Assembly (NCBI GenBank): GCA_964639205.1
Contig: CAZXCG010000019.1
Span: 1 to 29,574, forward strand
DNA from: CAZXCG01 sp964639205
GTDB taxonomy: Bacteria; Bacillota; Clostridia; Oscillospirales; Acutalibacteraceae
Direction: 5' to 3'
Length of the DNA stretch: 29,574 bases
The translations under genes and the position numbers were made by a program. Under the pieces are notes generated by a model that saw only the letters and a list, made by a program, of their open reading frames with translations, was not told where the DNA came from and did no database searches. The first letter of the stretch is position 1. Each line of letters begins with the position of its first letter. Shown here one piece after another: positions 1 to 5,824 of this stretch.

Positions 1-208
1 TTTTCCACGTGTTAATGCCGCAGATGCCGTCGGAGGTGAGCTTGTTTTTGGTTTGGAAGGCTTTTATTTGCTTTACGCTTTCGCTGCCGATGATTCCGTC
101 GGCACCGTATTTAGGAAGAGTATAACCCCGCTCAATAAGCAGCTCCTGCACAAGCTTTGCAAGGTTACCGCTGTCGCCGTTTCCTATTGTATTGCAAAGC
201 GCAAAAGC
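1..208 (-). pseudogene. Peptidoglycan-binding domain remnant, cut by left window edge
   Basis: Read leftward, this open frame encodes a recognisable PG_binding_1 module, with segments NGDSGNLAKLVQELL, ERGYTLPKYGADGIIG and IKAFQTKNKLTSDGICG. Such modules usually sit at an end of cell-wall hydrolases such as amidases or endolysins and bind peptidoglycan. The frame is closed upstream by an in-frame TGA at 209-211. No ATG and no ribosome binding site lie between that stop and the domain, so the catalytic part and normal start are missing. It looks like a 5'-truncated or frameshifted relic. The frame remains open at base 1, so the 3' end is unseen. A programmed frameshift or an assembly error at 200-215 is a less likely explanation. 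Confidence 0.6.
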
Positions 209-305
209 TCAGCCTTTTAACTCGCTTCTGCCATTGTTTACGAATTACAGGCATTTAAAGCTATAGTACAAAAAAACTTCAAAAAATTTTTCGAGCTTTT
301 TCGCA

Positions 306-331
306 CGCGGCAGGACTTTTAGCCTGCCGCG
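306..331. other. Perfect 9-bp hairpin in the intergenic space 212-370
   Basis: CGCGGCAGG (306-314) and CCTGCCGCG (323-331) pair around an eight-base loop. The flanks are A/T rich but neither strand has a clean run of T directly after the stem. It may terminate transcription toward the pseudogene side or be a repeat remnant. Nothing else was recognised between the relic and the pnp terminator. Confidence 0.35.
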
Positions 332-370
332 ATTTTACTTTGTAAATCACGGCGGTTATTCGGAAAGGCA

Positions 371-442
371 ATAAAAAGAGCCCCGGACGCTGATAAGTTT
401 CCTCTCTTCTTAAAGGGTGTAATATCAGCCTTCGGGGCTCTT
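371..442 (-). terminator. Intrinsic terminator of the rpsO-pnp transcript
   Basis: On the minus strand AAGAGCCCCG (442-433) pairs with CGGGGCTCTT (385-376). An inner GGCTGATA/TATCAGC stem extends it, and a run of T follows (CTCTTTTTATTG). It begins 15 bases after the pnp stop codon. The loop is unusually long, at about 27 bases. Confidence 0.85.
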
Positions 443-456
443 CCGCATGTTTTTAA

Positions 457-2664
457 TTATCTTCTGTTATTTCTGCCGCGGCGGTCATTTCTGTCGCCTC
501 TGTCATTTCTTGGGCGCCGCTCTGAGGGGGATGGAGTTTCGGGCTTAAGACCGTCAACTTCTATGAGAACGTCGCGTCTTGAAAGATTAAGTCTGCCTTT
601 ATCGTCTATTTCAAGCACCTTCACGCGGATAATATCGCCTACGTTTACAACGTCCGTTACCTTTTCGGTTCTCTTTACGTCAAGCTGCGAGATGTGAACA
701 AGCCCCTCTTTTCCCGGAGCGATCTCCACAAACGCGCCGAAATCCATAATGCGCGTTACCTTGCCCAAAAACATAGCGCCCGGTTCGGGATCCTTTGCAA
801 TTGTGTTTACAATCTCGATTGCGCGGCGGCATTTGTCGGCGTCTGTGCCGGATACGAACACATTGCCGACTTCACCGTCCTCTTCTATATCAATTTTTAC
901 CTCGCACTCAGCCTGAATTTCCTTAATAACCTTACCGCTCTTTCCTATAACCTCGCTGATTTTATCGACGGGAATTGTAGTAGTAAACATCTTCGGCGCC
1001 CACTTTGAAAGCTCGGGGCGCGGCTCGGCAATTGCTTTAAGCATAATCTCGTCCAAAATATAAAGGCGAGCCTTATGAGTTTTTTCGAGAGCCTCTTTAA
1101 CCATTTCGGGAGTAAGTCCGCTGATTTTAAGATCCATTTGAATTGCCGTAATGCCCGTATGAGTACCGGCAACCTTGAAGTCCATATCTCCGAAGAAATC
1201 TTCGAGACCCTGAATGTCCACCATTGTCATCCAGCGCTCGCCTTCGGTGATAAGCCCGCATGAAATACCCGCAACAGGAGCCTTAATAGGAACGCCGGCG
1301 TCCATAAGAGCAAGCGTCGAACCGCAAACAGAGCCCTGAGAGGTTGAACCGTTTGAGGAAAGCACCTCGGAAACCAGACGAATGGCATATGGGAATTCTT
1401 CAACCGACGGGATAACCGGAAGCAGAGCGCGCTCGGCAAGCGCGCCATGACCGATTTCACGTCTGCCGGGTCCTCTGCTGGGCTTTGTTTCACCCACTGA
1501 GTAGCTTGGGAAATTATAGTGGTGCATATAGCGCTTTTCTTCTTCACCGTCAATACCGTCAAGAAGCTGCTTGTCGGAAACCGGACCCAGAGTTGCAACA
1601 GTAAGCACCTGAGTCTGCCCTCTTGTAAACAAGCCTGAACCGTGCACGCGCGGAAGAATTCCTACTTCGGCGGCAAGGGGACGAATATCGTTCATACCTC
1701 TGCCGTCAACGCGCTTTTGCTCGTCAAGAAGCCAGCGTCTTACAATGGTTTTCTGCGTCTTATAAAGGCATTCGTCTATTTTTTCCTCCGACTCGGGATA
1801 GATTTCATCAAACTTAGCGTGAACAGCCTCGTAAACAGGAGCAAGGCGGTCGTCGCGAACTCGCTTGTCGTCCGTATCAAGAGCGGTCTTTACATCGTCC
1901 TTTGCAAATTCAAATATAGCGTCAAACATTTCGTGATCGGGTTCATTGCTCGGATAAGAAAACTTCGGCTTGCCGATTTCCGCCTGAATACCCTTGATAA
2001 ATTCTATAATTTTCTGATTCGCCTCATGACCGGCCATAATAGCGCTGTACATCACCTCGTCCGAAACGGCGTTTGCGCCCGCTTCAATCATAGCAATGCG
2101 GCTGTCTGTTGAGGCGACGGTTGTCGCCATTTCCGACTTAGCCCTCTGCGCGGCGTTTGGGTTTATTACGTATTCGCCGTCTACATATCCCACAGAAACG
2201 CCCGAAATAGGTCCGTTCCACGGAATATCGGAAACAGAAAGCGCGATGGAAGTACCTACCATTGCAGCTATTTCCGGCGAGCAGTCGGGATCAACGCTCA
2301 TTACCGTGCAGACAACGGAAACGTCGTTTCGCATATCCTTGGGGAAGAGCGGGCGAATAGGTCTGTCTATAACCCGGCTTACGAGGACGGCCTTTTCGGA
2401 AGGCTTGCCCTCTCGCTTTAAAAAGCTGCCGGGAATTTTGCCCACGGAATAAAGCTTTTCCTCATAGTCAACCGAAAGCGGGAAAAAGTCGATGCCGTCG
2501 CGCGGTTTTTCGGAAGCCGTAACCGCCACGTTTACAACGGTTTCGCCGTAGCGCACAAGGCAGGTTCCGTTTGCAAGCTGAGTCATTTTACCGGTTTCGA
2601 TTATCAACGGTCTGCCGGCAAAATCTGTTTCAAAAACCTTGTAATTGTTAAAAGTCATATGCAT
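457..2664 (-). CDS. pnp: Polynucleotide phosphorylase (polyribonucleotide nucleotidyltransferase)
   Basis: This enzyme degrades RNA 3'-to-5' with phosphate, releasing nucleoside diphosphates, and can also add tails. It works as a cytoplasmic trimer. The 735-residue protein has the full family layout: a first RNase PH-like domain, a helical linker, a second RNase PH-like domain with SRGPGRREIGHGALAERAL and FGDMDFKVAGTHTGI, a KH domain (VIGKSGKVIKEIQ) and an S1 domain (GKVTRIMDFGAFVEI). The tail is very basic and Arg/Asn/Asp rich. The ATG at 2664 was chosen because AGGAGG lies six bases upstream; a second ATG at 2658 is also possible. The frame is open further upstream, but that part is the noncoding leader. 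It follows rpsO, as in many bacteria, and is probably regulated through the structured leader described separately. Confidence 0.97.
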   Translation of the reverse strand: MHMTFNNYKVFETDFAGRPLIIETGKMTQLANGTCLVRYGETVVNVAVTASEKPRDGIDFFPLSVDYEEKLYSVGKIPGSFLKREGKPSEKAVLVSRVIDRPIRPLFPKDMRNDVSVVCTVMSVDPDCSPEIAAMVGTSIALSVSDIPWNGPISGVSVGYVDGEYVINPNAAQRAKSEMATTVASTDSRIAMIEAGANAVSDEVMYSAIMAGHEANQKIIEFIKGIQAEIGKPKFSYPSNEPDHEMFDAIFEFAKDDVKTALDTDDKRVRDDRLAPVYEAVHAKFDEIYPESEEKIDECLYKTQKTIVRRWLLDEQKRVDGRGMNDIRPLAAEVGILPRVHGSGLFTRGQTQVLTVATLGPVSDKQLLDGIDGEEEKRYMHHYNFPSYSVGETKPSRGPGRREIGHGALAERALLPVIPSVEEFPYAIRLVSEVLSSNGSTSQGSVCGSTLALMDAGVPIKAPVAGISCGLITEGERWMTMVDIQGLEDFFGDMDFKVAGTHTGITAIQMDLKISGLTPEMVKEALEKTHKARLYILDEIMLKAIAEPRPELSKWAPKMFTTTIPVDKISEVIGKSGKVIKEIQAECEVKIDIEEDGEVGNVFVSGTDADKCRRAIEIVNTIAKDPEPGAMFLGKVTRIMDFGAFVEIAPGKEGLVHISQLDVKRTEKVTDVVNVGDIIRVKVLEIDDKGRLNLSRRDVLIEVDGLKPETPSPSERRPRNDRGDRNDRRGRNNRR

Positions 2665-2685
2665 AAAAATCCTCCTAATCCGCCC

Positions 2686-2777
2686 GGGAAGATTTATCGG
2701 CTGCTTTAGCAATAAAACCAACCGACAGTTAAAATCGGCTCGTGTTACCGCTAAATAACAGTTAACAAATCTTCCCC
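2686..2777 (-). promoter_or_regulatory. Long imperfect stem in the pnp 5' leader
   Basis: In the minus-strand RNA, GGGAAGATTT (2776-2767) pairs perfectly with AAATCTTCCC (2695-2686). Inside this, TTTAGC (2755-2750) pairs with GCTAAA (2710-2705), and at the centre GCCGA (2739-2735) pairs with TCGGT (2725-2721). The helices nest in order, forming one rod that ends ten bases before the AGGAGG of pnp. In Escherichia coli an RNase III-cut stem in the rpsO-pnp leader underlies PNPase autoregulation. A similar role here is inference from shape and position only. Confidence 0.55.
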
Positions 2778-2804
2778 GAGCACATATACATTTTTTATGA
2801 ATAC

Positions 2805-2836
2805 AGGGCAAACGGAATTATTGTTCCGCCTGCCCT
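2805..2836 (-). other. Hairpin between rpsO and pnp
   Basis: The minus-strand RNA can form AGGGCA-GG-CGGAA closed by TTCCG-TT-TGCCCT, with two G-U pairs and a six-base loop. It starts 16 bases after the rpsO stop. An A-rich stretch follows rather than T, so it is not a standard terminator. It may protect or process the rpsO 3' end, separately from the pnp leader rod. Confidence 0.5.
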
Positions 2837-2852
2837 TGAATTCTTCGGTAAA

Positions 2853-3116
2853 TTACTTGCGGATACCGAGTCTGGCGATGATTGAACGGTATCTTTCGAT
2901 GTCAATATCGATAAGATAGTTGAGAAGGCTCCTTCTCTGCCCTATCATCTTAAACAAACCCCTGCGGCTGTGATGATCCTTTTTATGAACCTTAAGGTGC
3001 TCGGTAAGGTCGTTAATTCTCTTAGTAAGAAGGGCGATTTGCACCTCAGGAGACCCTGTGTCGCCCTCGTGTGTGGCATATTCGGCAATAATTGCCTGCT
3101 TTTCTTCTTTTAACAC
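2853..3116 (-). CDS. rpsO: 30S ribosomal protein S15
   Basis: S15 binds 16S rRNA at a three-way junction of the central domain and starts assembly of the 30S platform. The protein carries the family signatures THEGDTGSPEVQIALLT, HKKDHHSRRGLFKMIGQRR and a closing YRSIIARLGIRK. The start is a GTG at 3116, giving 87 residues, because AGAGG lies eight bases before it. A GTG three codons earlier (3125) would give 90 residues, but its ribosome binding site would touch the start codon. The usual family length is about 89. It is first in a two-gene transcript with pnp and has its own strong promoter. The leader of about 100 bases could take part in S15 feedback, but no known S15 site was identified. 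Confidence 0.96.
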   Translation of the reverse strand: MLKEEKQAIIAEYATHEGDTGSPEVQIALLTKRINDLTEHLKVHKKDHHSRRGLFKMIGQRRSLLNYLIDIDIERYRSIIARLGIRK

Positions 3117-3222
3117 TGTTTTCACCTCTTTAAAATATTCAGAAACCGGTTTTCTCAGGTTAAGGAAGGTGACTTCCGCATAGCGGCATACTCCAAAATC
3201 CGGGAAAAAGGCTCACTTGTGT

Positions 3223-3251
3223 ATTATATCACCGAACCTGCATTTTGTAAA
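3223..3251 (-). promoter_or_regulatory. Sigma-A promoter of rpsO-pnp
   Basis: On the minus strand the -35 box TTTACA (3251-3246) and the -10 box TATAAT (3228-3223) are separated by exactly 17 bases. The predicted transcription start is near 3215, giving a leader of about 100 bases before the rpsO start. Confidence 0.85.
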
Positions 3252-3291
3252 GATTTTTTTAAGTTTTTTCGTTTCCGGCAGTTGCAAAATG

Positions 3292-3336
3292 AAACCCGCC
3301 GCCTCAGAGGCGGGGACATTTTTGCCTAAGTTATAA
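3292..3336. repeat. Intergenic repeat copy 1 (right module only)
   Basis: The stretch contains CCGCCTCAGAGGCGG, a near-perfect palindrome, followed by GGGACATTTTTGCCTAAG and TTATAA. The same order recurs at 4276-4318 and 18896-18940, and inverted at 24838-24884. It lies between the HprK-like gene and the rpsO promoter. Read on the minus strand, the stem is followed by GGGTTTCATTTT, so this copy may also end the upstream transcript. The rest of the space from 3252 to 3391 holds nothing else recognised. Confidence 0.75.
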
Positions 3337-3391
3337 CTTGAGCGCGCACTTCCCCCGCTTCCGAAACGTTGCCCCGATTTAAAAAATATTA

Positions 3392-4108
3392 CTAATTTTC
3401 CAAATACGGAGCGCTCATTGCGGAATACGCTGTGTACACCGCCTCGGGGCGCGTATTACAGCATAGGCTGTAAACGGGTATGTTCAAAAGCAATTCGTCA
3501 AAGAGCGCAAGAAGGCGCTGCGCGCGCTCGGTGCTTAATGTCCGCAGGGTTTGCTCAAGCAGAAGCGGAGCCGCAGAAAGCGGATCGATACGCTTTATAC
3601 TGTTTTGAGCCGCCTTAGTCAGCACGGAAACGGACTTGAGCGGAACAATTACGTTTGAATTTAAATCTCGCTTGCCGGAAAAAGGCGTTCCGCAGGCATA
3701 AAACCTGCCGTTTATATTGCGGATTACCGGTTTGTCATCGTTTATTGCCGTACAGCCCGCAAGCACCTGCCGCCACAGCCTTGCGTGAGTTGATTTTCCG
3801 CCGCCGCACGGAGCGGTAAACAAATAAGCTTCGTTCTTATAAGCCACCGCGGAGGAATGCAGAAAAAAACCGTCAAAATCCAAAATTTCATCGTAAAACT
3901 TAGTCCCGTAGAGTACATACTCGGCAAGCTCCGGTGAGCTTAACGAATAACTGCGCATATGCTCTTCTATCTCTTTTTTTGTCAGCGACACGGAGATAAC
4001 GGGCTGCTGAATATTATTTTGGGCAACACGGTATTTTTCGGCTCGCCGCGTCAAAAGCGGATATTCGGGTGCAAGCTCAACCGGCAGCCCGCAAATGTTA
4101 TAATACAA
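3392..4108 (-). CDS. HprK-related P-loop kinase of unknown substrate
   Basis: This is a 238-residue protein with a Walker A motif APCGGGKSTHAR (residues 99-110), a preceding FFLHSSAVAYKNEAYLFT strand and an acidic INDDKP motif (122-127), followed by GTPFSGKRDL. That arrangement resembles the C-terminal kinase domain of HPr kinase/phosphorylase, but the N-terminal domain of true HprK (about 310 residues) is missing. Related stand-alone proteins occur widely in Clostridia, often beside PqqD-like or radical SAM peptide genes; none is present here. The start is a TTG with GGGGTG five bases upstream. It is last in the housekeeping cluster, about 200 bases after thiN, with repeats on both sides. 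Its substrate cannot be inferred from the sequence. No membrane segment or signal peptide is visible. Confidence 0.8.
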   Translation of the reverse strand: MYYNICGLPVELAPEYPLLTRRAEKYRVAQNNIQQPVISVSLTKKEIEEHMRSYSLSSPELAEYVLYGTKFYDEILDFDGFFLHSSAVAYKNEAYLFTAPCGGGKSTHARLWRQVLAGCTAINDDKPVIRNINGRFYACGTPFSGKRDLNSNVIVPLKSVSVLTKAAQNSIKRIDPLSAAPLLLEQTLRTLSTERAQRLLALFDELLLNIPVYSLCCNTRPEAVYTAYSAMSAPYLEN

Positions 4109-4173
4109 AGTATCACCCCGTTAGCTTTAATGGGCTCTTCATTTAAACCGGAGCAATGCTCCGCCAAACTCAG

Positions 4174-4318
4174 GTTCGATAAGGGGCTTTGCCCCGTCAT
4201 TCAACGTGGCAAAAAGCAGCGTTGGCTGCCTGAGAAATCAGTGGGCGATTGTATCCCCGCTGATTCCGAAAATGGAACCCGCCGCCTTAGAGGCGGGGAC
4301 GTCCTTGCCTAAGTTATA
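4174..4318. repeat. Intergenic repeat copy 2 (full, with extra hairpin module)
   Basis: Three helices follow one another: GGGGC-TTT-GCCCC (4183-4195), GCAGC-GTTG-GCTGC (4216-4229) and CCGCC...GGCGG near 4282-4296. The left part (from ATAAGGGGCTTTG to CTGCCTGAG) matches 52 of 56 bases at 18840-18895. Between the second and third helices this copy alone has about 40 extra bases that form another hairpin, ATCAGTGGG with CCCGCTGAT (one G-T pair). The right end, AAGTTATAA on the plus strand, overlaps the last codons and stop of thiN. A further perfect hairpin, GGAGC-AAT-GCTCC (4150-4162), precedes it. Confidence 0.8.
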
Positions 4319-4923
4319 AGCAGCGCCTTGCCGTTATGTACCGTGATTTCGGCATAATCGTCGGTAAAAGCATTTGAAATCCCCAGCGGGAACGAAGATG
4401 ACAGCGTATGCCTTTCAAGCGGATATTCCGCATTAAGGTAAGAAACCGTACAGAGTTCGCAATTGAAAGCAAGCAGTGAGAAGCGCTGTCCCCTGCATCC
4501 GCAGAAGCGGTGTTTACCAACCGTAAGCAGACTGATTTTTTCGCTGCCGGAAACAATTTTCCCCTGCACGCCTTTATTTGCCATATAATCAAGAGCCGCG
4601 AGATTGGCAAGCGTATGATCGGTTCTGCCGCCGAGAGCTCCTGCAAGGGTTATTTCGGCGCAGCCCTTAAGTATTGCCCATTTTATGCAGGCTATGCAGT
4701 CTGTGTCGTCCTTATGTGTACTGAGTCTGACTGTTTCGACGGACTTAGGGAACACGCCGTCGTAGGAATCCATATCTCCGATAATAACATCGGGTGTAAG
4801 CGAGCATGCGTTTGCGTGTTTCAGACCGCCGTCGGCGCAAATGATAAGATCTGCTCCTCGCGCGCATTCTTTAATGTATCCGCAATTCTGTTCCGGCGCG
4901 GCGCAAATAATGACTGCTTTCAT
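4309..4923 (-). CDS. thiN: Thiamine pyrophosphokinase
   Basis: The enzyme transfers pyrophosphate from ATP to thiamine, making the cofactor thiamine diphosphate in the cytoplasm. The 204-residue length and motifs fit the family: ICADGG (28-33), DVIIGDMDS (45-53), KDDTD (71-75) and LGGRTDHTLANL (97-108), which together form the metal and nucleotide site. The ATG at 4923 overlaps the rsgA stop by four bases (ATGA), so translation is probably coupled. The last codons (LLIT) and the TAG stop lie inside repeat copy 2, which suggests the original C-terminus was replaced or trimmed when the repeat arrived. In Bacillus subtilis thiN also follows rsgA, with rpe between them; rpe is absent here. Confidence 0.93.
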   Translation of the reverse strand: MKAVIICAAPEQNCGYIKECARGADLIICADGGLKHANACSLTPDVIIGDMDSYDGVFPKSVETVRLSTHKDDTDCIACIKWAILKGCAEITLAGALGGRTDHTLANLAALDYMANKGVQGKIVSGSEKISLLTVGKHRFCGCRGQRFSLLAFNCELCTVSYLNAEYPLERHTLSSSFPLGISNAFTDDYAEITVHNGKALLIT

Positions 4924-5822
4924 TTTACCTTACGCTCCCAGTCCTTTATATCCTTAACCTCGTTGTACATCTCGACATAGCTTTCATGGCGGCTTTTTTG
5001 TATTTTGCCCTCGTTTACCGCCTGTATTACCGCGCAGCCCTTTTCGCAAATATGAGTACACGACGCAAAACGGCAGGAGTTAAAATATTTTTCAAATTCC
5101 GTAAAACAGTATGGCAGCTCTTCTTTGCGTATAGCTGTCAAACGCTCGATATCCAAAGTTGAAAAGCCGGGAGTGTCCGCCACATAGCCTCCGTCGGCTT
5201 CGAAAAGCTCAACGGTTCTGGTGGTATGTCTTCCTCTGCCGAGCTTTTTGCTTATTTCCCCGGTTTGCAGCGCAAGCTGCGGAAAGAGAGTATTAAGCAG
5301 CGTGGATTTTCCGGCGCCGCTGTTGCCGGTAAACGCGGTGATTTTATTTTTTATAAGCGCTTTTATTTCGTCAATTCCCTCGCCGGTTACAGCCGAAGAA
5401 ACGATTGCCGTAATCCCGGATTTCCTGTAAATTTCGGCAAAGCGCGAAGCATCCTTTAAATCGTTTTTTGTAACGACTATTACCGGGGTTATGTCATTAT
5501 AGACAGCGGCGGCAATCATTTTATCTGCAAGCAGAGTTTTGGGCGAAGGGAAAACCGCCGGGCAAACTATTATAAGAATATCAAGATTTGCAATCGGAGG
5601 GCGTACCAGAGCGTTCTTGCGCGGGAGTATTTCCTCAACTGCGGGATAACCGTTACGGGAGAGTGAAATTTCAACCCTATCTCCGACAAGCGGAATGCTG
5701 CCGTTCCGTCGAAAGTTCCTTGCCTTACACTCATATATTCGTTCGGCGGTCTTTACATAGTAAAAACCGCCTACCGCACGAATCAATAAACCTGTTTCTC
5801 GTTCAATCACAGACGCGGCCAT
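4920..5822 (-). CDS. rsgA: Ribosome small subunit-dependent GTPase A
   Basis: RsgA is a circularly permuted GTPase that checks late 30S maturation. In the 300-residue protein an OB-fold comes first (about 1-70). The GTPase motifs then run in permuted order: G4 TKND (118-121), G1 GNSGAGKS (166-173), and G3 DTPG (216-219). A C-terminal zinc finger uses C250, C255, H257 and C263. All the key residues are present. The gene starts two bases after the prkC stop and overlaps thiN by four bases, so it is translated within the operon. RsgA (CpgA) is a known substrate of PrkC in Bacillus subtilis, and the neighbouring position fits that link. Confidence 0.96.
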   Translation of the reverse strand: MAASVIERETGLLIRAVGGFYYVKTAERIYECKARNFRRNGSIPLVGDRVEISLSRNGYPAVEEILPRKNALVRPPIANLDILIIVCPAVFPSPKTLLADKMIAAAVYNDITPVIVVTKNDLKDASRFAEIYRKSGITAIVSSAVTGEGIDEIKALIKNKITAFTGNSGAGKSTLLNTLFPQLALQTGEISKKLGRGRHTTRTVELFEADGGYVADTPGFSTLDIERLTAIRKEELPYCFTEFEKYFNSCRFASCTHICEKGCAVIQAVNEGKIQKSRHESYVEMYNEVKDIKDWERKVK

Positions 5823-5824
5823 CT

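Noticed and set aside
694..1008. Plus-strand open frames opposite pnp and other minus-strand genes
   Set aside because: They lie within conserved coding sequences on the other strand, lack ribosome binding sites and resemble no protein family.
2665..2811. 49-codon N-terminal extension of pnp
   Set aside because: It has no ribosome binding site and no similarity to PNPase N-termini. AGGAGG lies correctly before ATG 2664, and the stretch forms the structured leader.
2805..2836. Intrinsic terminator between rpsO and pnp
   Set aside because: The stem is good, but the minus strand continues into an A-rich stretch, and pnp has no promoter of its own that I can see.
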